Assembly (NCBI RefSeq): GCF_022965805.1
Contig: NC_133101.1
Coordinates: 18,447,054 to 18,511,053 of the forward strand
Source of the DNA: Primulina eburnea
Lineage: Eukaryota; Streptophyta; Magnoliopsida; Lamiales; Gesneriaceae
Direction: 5' to 3'
DNA length: 64,000 nt
Made by a program: the position numbers and the translations under genes. This document shows, piece by piece, positions 21,783 through 32,019 of the stretch. Each line of letters begins with the position of its first letter. Position 1 is the stretch's first letter. The notes under the pieces are model-generated. The model had not been told where the DNA came from. It saw nothing but the letters and a program-made list of their open reading frames with translations, and searched no databases.

Positions 21783-22072
21783 TTGCTAAACGTGTTCTTG
21801 TCGAGAGTTTTGTACAATATGTCCTTCGCCACATTATCAAGGTTGGCCTTCTTTTTATCTTCACTGGTCCATTCACTTCTTGATTTTTCAACCATCTGTG
21901 GTGCACCCTCAGTAACAGCAACAGCTGTATTAGGCTTTAATATTTTCAGTGGACCATCTGTGATGACATACCACATGTCATCGTCTTGTGCTGCAAGATG
22001 AGCTTGCATTCTGATCTTCCAATCATCAAAATCTTCCTTAGAAAACATAGGGATCTTGCTGAAATGTGCCAT
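21783..22072 (-). pseudogene. gag: Element E Copia gag, N-terminal part
   Basis: ATG at 22072-22070, 35 bp after the PBS. It reads MAHFSKIPMFSKEDFDDWK, then HLAAQDDDMWYVITDGP, a hallmark of SIRE/Maximus-type Copia Gag N-termini. It runs for 96 codons to the CACTA insertion at 21782/21783 (NTFS...). The downstream part resumes at 20424 in the same frame once the insert and a TSD copy are discounted. Intact itself but truncated by the transposon. Confidence 0.88.
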
Positions 22073-22106
22073 TTCTGTTAAGTATTTTTCAGAACAAGAA
22101 TAACCT

Positions 22107-22118
22107 GCTCTGATACCA
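22107..22118 (-). other. Primer binding site of element E
   Basis: Minus strand TGGTATCAGAGC, a perfect match to the tRNA-iMet 3' end complement, two bases after the 5' LTR. Confidence 0.92.
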
Positions 22119-22120
22119 CT

Positions 22121-23219
22121 TGTTGAGGATCGAGTTGAGTTTAGAAGGGGGGGTTGAATAAACTCAACTGCAAACAATAAAATTCTTTCCAAAGGTGTAC
22201 TTACTCCTGTTAGGGAAATTAACAGATCTTGTTCAAAGTCAAGGACCAGCAGATCACAGTAAAATGTGCGGAAAACGATCTGTTGGTTAGTGGGTGAAAA
22301 ATAGTAAAGTGGATAATCAGCAGATGACACAATGGTTGTTTCTGGAAGTTCGAAGATAAATCTTCTACGTCTCCCCTTCTTCTGTTTTCAGAAGGTATCA
22401 CTAAAAGACTTTGGTGAATACAGTACAGAAGATGTACACACCCACTTCAATAGGACTTACCCTTAGCCTATTGAAACTCTTAGCTTTGCAACTTAACTTT
22501 CTCAAACAGATCCTTAGTTCTGGAAAAGACTCTTTTCCAGTTACAGCTTCTTCTATCAAATAATACAAATGAAGTGAATATCTTTAAGAAGATGTATCTG
22601 AAAATAGCTAGCACAAAATGATCATAAAAGATTAGAATTCTGCAATGAAGAGTGTGCTGCTTTTTCAGTGTTGAGCTTTGAGATAACAGTACGTTTTTAG
22701 AGATGCTCGAATGATGATTGCAATGTAGTTGGCTATGGTTCACTGAAAGATCATCCCTTCTCTTAGAATCTTCATCTTAATATATAGCTTCTCTTCAACG
22801 TTTAAAATTTGAATGGCTCTTTTTACTTTTCAGAGATTCAGTCTATTTGCTGAAAATGGACCCTGCAAAACATGATAAAGCAATCATTCTCAGTTTATAC
22901 CAAAAATGGTAATCCGTCTTAAATGTTATCGTACAACATTTAATGGCATTTAATGAAGCAATAAATTCTCGTATTACGTTCAAAAAGATTAACGGTAGCA
23001 TTTAGAAACTTTGAGATGCGCCACTTAGTTCTGGTCTAATAAGCAGTACTTGATAAGTGCTGCTACTGATTTCATCGTAAACTAAGTGCTTCTGGTTTAT
23101 ATCTACTGGTCTACTTAATATCTACTGGTTTAGCACTATCTACTGGTTCTGCAATATCTACTGGTTTTGCACTATCTACTGGTTTTGTACTATCAACCAC
23201 AATCTATTCAATTCTAACA
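22121..23219 (-). repeat. 5' LTR of element E
   Basis: 1099 bp, minus strand TGTTAGAATTG...CCTCAACA. About 99% identical to the 3' LTR; scattered substitutions and one single-base indel near 22150. Confidence 0.93.
22778..22786 (-). promoter_or_regulatory. TATA box of the E 5' LTR
   Basis: Minus strand CTATATATTA; conserved in both LTRs and well placed for the element's promoter. Activity inferred. Confidence 0.45.
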
Positions 23220-23224
23220 GAAAA

Positions 23225-23432
23225 CCTTTCATGTTTTTACCCACGGCCCGTGATGTTTGGGAGCCGGTCCGAGAAACTCCAATGCTGAAAATTACTCCCA
23301 ACTGTACGAGCTAAATACTCGTTTATGGCAGATGCAACAAGGTAACAAAGATGTCACGACATATTACAACGAGTTAATGGTTCTATGGCCGGAATTGAAC
23401 CTTCTTGATGTTGACGAGTGGGAGAGCAGCAA
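23225..23432 (+). pseudogene. gag: Copia element F gag, middle part (split by E and G)
   Basis: Resumes right after E's TSD with FLPTARDVWE, then after one frame change NAENYSQLYELNTRLWQMQQ and VTTYYNELMVLWPEL. This is the UBN2 Gag domain of plant Copia elements (usual form ...TAKDVWDAVRETYSD...LWQMKQGDKSVTTYYNEL). It stops at 23432, where the LTR of G starts (5' flank AGCAA). Together with 12867-13152 it shows that both E and G landed in the same old gag. Confidence 0.8.
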
Positions 23433-23999
23433 TGTTGAACCCGTAAATCAGACTACGTATTAGTCATGCATAATTACTATTATTTAAAATGATTTCTTTT
23501 ATTTTTAAGGAATTTTAAATTGTTGAGTCATGATTATTTATTTTAAATCGCATGAGTTTAGTTTTGTCTTTTCAGTTAAATAAGCAAGGCCGGACTGGAG
23601 TTGGAATTTTGAGATAAATTTTAATATTAAGAAAACATTCCTAGAATTTATTTAAGTTAAATAATAAGTTAATTTAATGTAAAAGAATGTTTAAGAAAAG
23701 TTTAAGAACTTAATTAATTAATTAGAAGATAAGTAGTAAATAAATTCATTTGGGTTCAATAATTAATTAAAAGCCTAAATTAAAATATGTGATCAATTGA
23801 GATAAGTTAATCTAGACTTATTTTAATTAAGAAATTTCAACTTAACATGTTAGCAATTTAATTTAAAGATTTAGCCATGCATGCAAGATAATGTTATTCC
23901 ATAATTAATTTATTAATTCACTAAAATATTTAATGGGTAGATAAAACACTAAAGATTTAAAATACAATATTTAAGAAATATTTTTCCTTCCATTATCAT

Positions 24000-24850
24000 T
24001 AATTTTCGGCCACCTTGATAAAATATTTGAATTAAATTTTCCAACTCATTTTCATTGATATCTTTCCCTAATCCTTTTCTTGATAATTAATCCCCTCACT
24101 TTAAATCTTCAATAAATATTAATTAAACAATTCTCCTACTCATTTAACTAGATAAAATTGGCACCCTTCCTTTTCTAGATTAAAAATATTTGACAACTCA
24201 TTCATTTGATTCTTTCCAAATCATTTTCTTGTTAGATAATCCCCTAAACTTTATTCACCACTAATTAACATTTAAGCAATATTTCTACCATGTTTATCTA
24301 GCATTATTCCATCCCCATTTACCACAAAAAATCGGCCATCACCTTTGGAAGATTTAAAAAGTTTGACAACACATTTCTTTAATTCCTTTTCTTATCAATT
24401 TTTATTGGGAGATAATTCCATCACACTTAATCTTCAATAATTATTAATTAAGCAACATTTTATCCCTTTTTAATAAGTAATTTTCGACCACCCCATTGTA
24501 GGATTTATTTTGTGTTGACAACTCACCATTTTTGAATCCCTTCCATATCCATTCTTGGTAGATAATCCCTTCATTTTAATTTATACTAGATTTCGGCCAC
24601 TCCTATGATTAATTTAAAAAGATTTGTCAACTCTCCATCTTTAATTCATTTCCTTATCTTTTCTTGGGAGATAATTCCCTAACCATTGAATCTTCAATAA
24701 TTATTATTTAAGTAATTTTCCTACCCATATTTGTAAGCAAGAAATCGGTTACCACCTCATTGTATCTCCCTCAAATCAAATCAATTCTCTTATATCTCAA
24801 ACTCTAGGATAGAAAGATTTGATCTTGCCATTCTATCCTCATTTAATTAG
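24000..24850 (+). repeat. U3 tandem array in G LTR copy 1 (about 150-bp units)
   Basis: Five to six imperfect units. Each begins with TTTCGGCCAC or a variant, then TTGACAACTCA, CTTGGTAGATAATCCC, AATCTTCAATAATTATTAATTAAGCAA and an ATTTTCCTACCCAT end. Equivalent arrays lie at about 32585-33430 and 49650-50470. Confidence 0.7.
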
Positions 24851-26881
24851 TAGAATCCCATTCATTTCTCCTAGCCATTTTCTCTCTCCATAATTTTGAA
24901 AATTTCAGAGAATTTCAGTAGAAAAAAAATCGTGAGAGTCCAAGGAAAAATCAAGAGAGAAAAGTAGAAAAGAAAAGAACTCCGTCTCCTCCGCGCCGCG
25001 TCGTTGTTTTCATTTGTTTTCTGTCAAAACAAATCCAGACATGTATATGTTTTTATTTACTCCTCAATTAAGTCATATTATTATTTTAAAACATCATATG
25101 TGCATGAATCATGAAGTAAAAACCGAAATTTGTTCAAGATATTTTCGAAAAAATAGTGCAGATTTTTGACTCTTCCTTGTGCACTTCACGTTTTCTGTTG
25201 GTTTTGATGGTTCAGGGCATGGCTCGATTTCCAGGGGCTCAAGGATGCTTTTAGACATGTACTAGGATGTGTTAGGGAGGTGCTGGTCCATCGGTTTGAG
25301 TCCCTTCCCCACAAGCAAGACGAAATGGACAGCAACTCCCGTAGTGCAATTTTGTGCATTAGATTTCTTGTTATCTTGCCTAAGGGGGTGGGTTCTGATT
25401 TTGGCTGCCCTAGGGGATGTAGCCATGGTTAGAATCTCTCCTTTACATTTCTAGGACATGACCAAGAGGCCCTTTCATGGCTTGGTTCATGGTCCCCTCG
25501 AGTTTTAAAACAAACAAGAATAGCGCCCCTTCGGTTTTAAAATTCTGGTTGTTGTTGTGTGTGTTGTGTTTCGGTTTTAAGGTGTCAAGTGGGTTGTGGT
25601 TGGCTTCTAGACCTTAGCCATGACTCATACAACACCTTAGCATATCTAGCATGGACCATGGTTAACCTCATAACCATTGGATCCTTCATTTGACAGGAAA
25701 ACAAGTAACACCCCCCATGCGTGCCATGTGTGGTTCTCAGGTGAAGCTTGGGATCGTTGTAGGTGTTGTCTTGGATTGTGGTTGGCCTAGGGCCCTTAGC
25801 CATGGTTCAAACCATTTCTTATGATGTTGGTAAGAGGTTCTGGTGGGTAGTTCAAGCCCCAACGGCCATTAGCCTCGCAAACGAAGCAAGGAAACGAAAG
25901 CGCCGTTGCTGTATTTTGTGGACAGCATTCTGTGTTTCGTTTCAGAGGTGTGTTTCGAGTTCTTGGTTGGCTTTTAGCCTATGGCCTTGGACTGGACAGT
26001 GACGCATCAAGTTAGGAAGGTCATGTTTTTGGCCGTTTGTGATTCGGTTAAGTCTAGAGGTCGTACGAGAATATACGGTGCAATGTGCCAAAGTGACTCT
26101 CGAAAGAGCGTTTCATGTTTTTGGCCTCCATTCACCCAATTTAGAGTACTGAAATTTTAGGAACTTTATTTCATCATTTTAGGTGTATTTTAATAATGAC
26201 TAAATTATGGTTCGGTGTTGGTTCGGGTTGGTATGGAGTCATGATTAAATACGAAGTCATTGGGCGTAATTTTCTCGTTTTTGAGTTCAATTACAAAGTT
26301 TGGTCAAGTTAGATTATTTGCATATTTTTCATGTTAGATTTAAGTCGCAGCGAGCTTGGGAACCATCCAACCCATGTGGTAAAAAAATTATTACAGGATA
26401 TTTAATTATATTATTTAATTATATTACGTGTAAAAGTTATTTTGAGATTTATGCGATATTGCTTGTGGCCACTGTACTTCATGGGATAGCAGCTTATCAT
26501 GGGATTGCAGCTTATTATGGGATTATTACTTCACTCGGTGGTCACTTATCGGTCATGTTTATTTACTGGTACGGATATCCAGTCCAAGGGCTGTGATGAT
26601 CTCTGCCGCCCAGTATAGTGTGGTTTAGTCTGATCAGGCGATTCAGTTCAGTTCAGTTCATGGGCCACTAGCGTAGAACATAATCTCAACACAAATTTAT
26701 GACATGTTATTTTATTAAAGGGCTCTATCGGACAAACAGTTCACTTATGATTTTCAGTTCAGTTATACACGTATTATAATTAATCATGACATGATATTTT
26801 ACGATATGCCTCATGACATGATATTTTCACTTGAATGCGATTTTATTATTTATTTACTTGTTATTTACGATATATGCATGC

Positions 26882-26897
26882 TGAGTCGTTAGACTCA
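26882..26897 (+). repeat. Conserved LTR hairpin (G copy 1)
   Basis: TGAGTCGTTAGACTCA, perfect 6-bp stem. Also 35513-35528 in copy 2 and, with one change, 61998-62013 in copy 3. Confidence 0.7.
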
Positions 26898-27207
26898 CTA
26901 GACTTTATTGTTGTAGGTATTGATGATGTCGGGATCGAGGGCGGGGACCAATGAGCTAGCTTGGGTCGGCAGTAGTGGAATCCGAGGACCTCATTTCAGC
27001 ATTCATTATTTTTAATTCAAACCAAATTTTTATGTTGATGAATTATTTCAAATTGTTACTTTGCAAACATTAATTTCTTCCGCTGCTATTTTGAATATCA
27101 AACATTATTTATAAGTTTATCTTATGAATGAGACATTTTAATTATTTAAAAAGAAAATTTTAAATTTTCCGCAAATTTTCAAATACGAATTTAGAGGCCT
27201 TGACAGT

Positions 27208-27219
27208 TGGTATCAGAAC
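27208..27219 (+). other. Primer binding site of G, first internal domain
   Basis: TGGTATCAGAAC, one mismatch to the iMet complement, two bases after the LTR. Confidence 0.8.
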
Positions 27220-29199
27220 CTATGTTCTTGTAAAGGGTTGTACTACTACTGACCACGAGAAGATCATGAAGTCACGTCTTCGATTTGTAAGTTTTACGTT
27301 TACGCACTTTGTTTAAAGCATGAAATATTTTAACAGCAGGTTTTCATGAAATCTTTTACGTTCAGATTTTGGTTATGCAGTATTTATTTAAATTTAAAGA
27401 AATAATGTAATTATGCATGTTGTTTACGTTTGGAATTGGAAATGTCTTAGAATTCGAATATTGGGCTTTAGGAGAAGTTGAAAATGATTTGACTATATTA
27501 AATTTTAGGTCAGTAGTACTGATGTCTTCCTTATGGGTCATAAGTTAGTCTTGAAAATTATGAAGACTTTTGGGACTTGTCGAATTTATAAGAAATTATT
27601 GATGGTTCTTGGTTGCTAGTCGAGTAAATTTTTGAGGATTTCATATAGGCAATAGCGATTCGAAGACTACAGCAATCTTTAGGATTATAAATGTACAATT
27701 TGAGGATTTTAAGTATCTATGAAAATTTAAGATTAATTATGAGAATTTATTTAGGATGCATGCTCTACATAGTTGGATTTAAGGATTGAATTGCAGGAAT
27801 TGAGAATTTGAAGGACCTAATTGTAATAACTAATAATTTGAGGACCTAAGTGCAAAACAAAATTCTAAGGGACTATTTTCGAATTTACCAAATTTTGGGA
27901 TTAAATTTTGAGTTCGAGAATTTAAAAGTTTAATGAGGTAATGATGGAAAATTTAATGGGGACAATAATGCAAATTTCGAAGAGTTGTAGGGCCAAAATG
28001 TAAATTTGGAGAACTGTAAGGGCCAGATTTCAATTTTCAAAATTTTTAAGGATTAAATGCGAACTTTTGAGGAACGCTTGGGATTTTAAGTATTTATAGA
28101 AATGTAAAACTTGTTACGGGAATTAATTTTGGGTTTAATAAACTTAAGGCTATTGAACCTTATGATACGAGAAATCTATAAAATGAAATTGGGAATACTG
28201 AGGACTTATGGGTAATTGTGGAATTTTTGAGATTTAGAAAAAAAAAAATTGGATGATATTCGAGGAAAGTAATAATTAATTTTACAATTTTAAGAAATTT
28301 GAGAACTTATTTAGTAGTAAGTGAGAATTGAACGGTTTAAATGATAGGAATTTTCGGTTATTTAGGCTTGAAGGAAATATAGAATATTTAGATATTTGGG
28401 TTATAATGTTATAATGAATGGTAACCAAGGACATTGTAGGATGAATCAATCTTAGGCGTGAAAAATTTAAGCGTTAGTGAAATAATGTTGTGGCAAATTA
28501 AGAATTTAAAGTGATGACGATTTAAGGTAAATTTGATCAGTTAGTTAAGTTATAAGAATAAACATTGAGTTAGTAAATTTTTTGGGAACGTAAGTTTGAT
28601 GTGTCACAAGTTTTGGTCATGATCTTAATAGTTAAGATTAAACCTTAGGAGAATTTAAAATTTTTGAGATTTGGGTACGATGATGGTTAGTTTAATTGAT
28701 AGACGCACGTAAGAGGTGAGGTAGACACCTTATTTTGAAAAATTTTGGAAGTCATTAAAAAACTTGAGACTAAACAGATATGTGTATTGGGATTATTTTA
28801 TTCAAAGCTATTTGGATTAGGTAAGTTTGAATTTCAAATTTATGGGATATTTTGGATGAAATAAAAAACAAAAGGAAATTAGTTGTGTTCAATATAATTT
28901 ATCAATGGATGAATATTAAGATTTTTATCAGGTAAGAATTCTAAAAGTTTGATATGGGGATTCTAGAATTCTATGGGTTATAAGTTAAATTGATTTATTA
29001 AAGTTAATCTAATGCTACCGTGGGCTAACCTATTAAGTTTATATGCTAGAATTAAGTAAGCATTAAGGATACATAAAAATGCGACACTTGTTCCAATGAG
29101 GAAGTCCAGAGTCCTAGGCCTCAACTAGATTGTAATTCAGAAGAGGATAGTTTAAGCAGGTAATTGATTCTAGAAGTGTTATTATTAAGATAGAAGGTC

Positions 29200-29204
29200 G
29201 ATGT
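29200..29204 (+). repeat. TSD of solo LTR K (left)
   Basis: GATGT, repeated at 31413-31417. The second G internal domain has the unoccupied site GATGTTGTATAATTG at 48478. Confidence 0.9.
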
Positions 29205-29740
29205 TGTAATGCCCGAATTTTGAAAACAATAAATAAAAAATAAAATGGGGCAGTAGTTGTGATGGTTTATGGCTTTACGTTATGATATGAATGGCAATGA
29301 ATGTTATAGAATGGAATAGAAAATGGATGGTAGAATCAAAGGTTGAATTTTGAGCTAAATAGGTAATGGAAGTGCAGAAACGATGTGAAAAATGTGACAG
29401 TAGTTGTGGTTTTTAGCATAATGTTTTGTATATTGATCCAATTGAGGTGAGGCCACTTCCATTAGAAAGATATGACATAAGGCTATAACTTTCTTATTTT
29501 GAGTTTTTGTCAAATCATTAGGGAAGACGAGCCAAAAGCGCCCCGAAGTGTGTCGTGCGTATCGTCGTTCCTACAATGACATATGTTTCGAGACTTAGCA
29601 TAACGTTTTACTCAGACCTCCAAATGATCTGATATTTGGAGAGGTTAAAGAAAAGACATAGATCTACAACTTTGTAGTTTACCACTTTCGCAAATTCTGA
29701 AGTTACAAATGCGTTTTGGACAGAATACGGCGCCCCCCTG

Positions 29741-29908
29741 CACCAGATCCCGCGCGATGGCGCGCCCGGTGCTGAAACTTTGGGTGTTGGGCAGTATGGT
29801 GCGCGCCCCAGCACCAGATCTCGCGCGATGGCGCGCCCAATACTGATGTTTTGTTGTTTGGGGCTGAATGGAGTTCGCGGCTGCGCCAAATCCCGCGCCA
29901 TGGCGCCC
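29741..29908 (+). repeat. GC-rich repeat cassette in K LTR
   Basis: Three copies of a CACCAGATCCCGCGCGATGG + CGCGCCC-like unit (29741-29767, 29812-29838 and 29884-29908), each with an internal GGCGCG/CGCGCC dyad. It lies just upstream of the TATA-like box. Confidence 0.75.
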
Positions 29909-29945
29909 AACACATGTGTAAAAACGTGTTTTGAGTTTTGGATGG

Positions 29946-29954
29946 TATATATTA
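29946..29954 (+). promoter_or_regulatory. TATA-like box of K
   Basis: GGTATATATTAG, 38 bp after the cassette; same arrangement as in A. Confidence 0.45.
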
Positions 29955-31412
29955 GATTGGGAAGTGTATTTGTATCATTTTATCTTCCCTTTTTCCTCCT
30001 CCAATCATTTCTCCCCTTCTCTTCCACTGAAACCTCCTTCCTTCCATTTTCTAATTTATTCTTCAATCTATGGTAGATTTGTTCAAGAAAAATATGAAAT
30101 AAGTATAGATTTTTGATCCTCCCTTCATGATCTTCAAGATGTGGTAAGTATTTCTCATTTTTATTCAAGTTTGGAAATGGGTTGAAGTTAGAATTGATAT
30201 TTGAGTTGATATTGGATATATTGAGATGTTGGAGATGTTGTAATTGTGTTGGTTTGAATTTAAAATGGAATTAAAGCCAATGGCAAAGTATAAGAGCTAA
30301 TTTCTTTAGCACTCATGCCATGTGTTTGATGAAATGATTCAATGAATGTTTTTATGGCATATTAAGGTTAAGAAATTTACGGATCTTGATTCGAAGCAGT
30401 ATTGAACTAATTATGAATTTTGAACATAAATTACTCTGTTTTGATAGATGATCAAAGTCCTTGAGTTATAGTATAATTCAAAGGTTCAAGACTTCTCACC
30501 TACGCATTTCGATCTTCTTTTGGTAATATTTGAAAGGTATGTTACGGTTGGTAAAATACGAGGTAAAAGTATCATTTTTTTTATTTTAAATTGAAAACTC
30601 TATGGCTTGATGAACTATTGGTGATTTGATGATGATTGTTTTATTGAGATGATTTGATTATGATATCGAGATGATGATATTGATTTGCATCATTACATTG
30701 CATATTGAGCCACTTGTCGATTCAGATTTGATTTGGCGGAGGTCGCCTTGATTTATTTGATTTGTTGGACGTATGGGGCTATAGTTGAGTTGGCATAGTG
30801 TATGCGGAGGTCGCTGCTATGGCCTGAACACTCTCTATAGGCGCACCATAGTCCTAGGATTGTAGAACACAGCACCTCACCTCGAGCGGATGAGTCGGTG
30901 TAGTTGCTTGGTGATTCTCTTCCCTTGGGTACCCTATGACCAGATGATTCACTTGATCTTGAGATTTATTGATAGCCCACAGCTTCTGATCATGCATTGC
31001 ATTATATTGCATCTTTATGAATTTATATGAACTATTTGAAATTTTAATTCTCATATGTTATTGATTGTATCATACTGGGTTTATACTCACCGGCATGTTG
31101 GCTACCTCTTGTTTTCATGTGCTTGACGGTAGGTGAGGCGAGGCTTGGAATGCCAGAGTCTAGTTCCAGGCGAGGAGATACGAGTTAGAGTGGGATTCTC
31201 GGGTCTTAGGAGCTATGTGATGATGTTTGGATTTCTTTGGTTCACTATTTATTTTGGCATGTTGAAAATTATATTTTAAACATGTGAGACTTTTAAATTA
31301 TTTTGATGATGTTTATGTGGATTTGTGAACAACAAATTATGTATTTTATTAAATCGTTTGGTTTGATACATTTAAAATTATTAATATTAGATATCGGACC
31401 CGGGGCCCCACA

Positions 31413-32019
31413 GATGTTGTATAATTGAGTTATTATGGATTAACGTTATTCGAGGTTTAAGATTTACAACAATTTCACATCCGGGATGCACTTGTAAATA
31501 ATAAGTTACTTAAGTTTGGTGCCGTAAGATAAAGATTCGATTCAAGGATCTTAGGCTAATACTACTATGAGGTTGAAATAAGCTTTAACCTTTAAGCGTT
31601 CTACTGAGAATAGAAGTCGATCAGTAAATTTTGGTACAAGGGTTTCTTAAGTCGAACTGCATAAATGCTAATATAATAGGTCGATGAATATTACGAGAAT
31701 AGTATAAGAAAAGTAAGGTGCGATAAGTTTGGACATCCATTTCTAGAAGGAGAAATTGTGAGATAAGTCAAAACTCGAGGTTATAGAAAAATAGAACTAG
31801 GTCACCATGGATCGTTTTAAGTTGCGATCCACAAACGAGAATTTTGGTAGGCAAGTTTAATTAGGATTGGGGAGACGTAAGGACGAGTTAACCCTTATTT
31901 TATCAGAGTAGCGCAACAGAAGTGTGGATTATTGGGATACTAGAATTAAGAGTATAAACTTTTGCTTATCAAGGATGAGCGAATTTCGGGGACAAAATTC
32001 AATTTAAGGGGAGGAGAGT
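31413..32019 (+). other. G internal domain 1, right part and PPT
   Basis: Non-coding. Ends with GAATTTCGGGGACAAAATTC, the post-pol block shared with A, H and I, then PPT AAGGGGAGGAGAG (32006-32018). G therefore keeps both the 5' leader and the 3' tail of a coding Gypsy element but not its genes. Confidence 0.75.

Larger units (their letters stand above)
13153..23219 (-). mobile_element. Element E: complete-ended Ty1/Copia (SIRE-like) retrotransposon without RT/RNaseH
   Basis: 10,067 bp, minus orientation, flanked by GAAAA TSDs and bounded by two LTRs of 1.1 kb that differ at about a dozen positions by eye. PBS (22107-22118) and PPT (14253-14267) are intact. The internal region encodes Gag (broken by a CACTA insertion and stops), a protease remnant and a 1402-codon open frame in which the integrase is followed not by reverse transcriptase but by a long unrelated protein. 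It is inserted in the gag of F; removing E plus one TSD rejoins F's gag reading sense. It looks recently moved, presumably with RT supplied by another Copia element. Confidence 0.93.
23433..27205 (+). repeat. G LTR copy 1
   Basis: Starts TGTTGAACCC (other copies TGTAGAACCC), ends GGCCTTGACA and is followed by a PBS. 3773 bp. Contains a U3 tandem array (about 24000-24850), a C-rich CTCCGTCTCCTCCGCGCCGC block, degenerate repeats around 25415-25990 (TGGTTGGCCTAGGGCCCTTAGCC-like, several copies), a CAGTT run and the hairpin TGAGTCGTTAGACTCA (26882-26897). It lacks a segment of about 45 bp present in copies 2 and 3 near 24590. Short ORFs inside it recur in every copy but are low-complexity. Confidence 0.88.
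27206..29204 (+). other. G internal domain 1, left part (non-coding)
   Basis: AT-rich, with stops in all frames and no Gag or Pol motif. The first 90 bp match the leaders of H and I, including a splice-donor-like GTAAGT at 27287. A segment near 27770 (GGATGCATGCTCTAC) resembles part of H's presumed intron at about 40173. Ends at the K insertion. Confidence 0.7.
29205..31412 (+). mobile_element. Solo LTR K (Gypsy family related to A)
   Basis: 2208 bp, TGTAATGCCC...GGGGCCCCACA, with TSD GATGT and no internal region, i.e. a solo LTR left by LTR-LTR recombination. Its U3 aligns with A's LTR (AGACATAAGGCTATAACTTTC-type sequence, CCAAAAGCGCCCCGAAGTGTG). Carries a GC-rich cassette (29741-29908) and a TATA-like box. 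The orientation is given by similarity to A. Confidence 0.9.

Noticed and set aside
25585..25803. 72-codon minus-strand ORF recurring at 34216-34434 and 60729-60947
   Set aside because: It recurs because it lies in each copy of the G LTR. It overlaps degenerate repeats and has no family signature, so it is a repeat passenger and not a gene.
30854..31054. 66-codon minus-strand ORF in K
   Set aside because: Within a solo LTR, no motif, typical chance length for AT-rich DNA.
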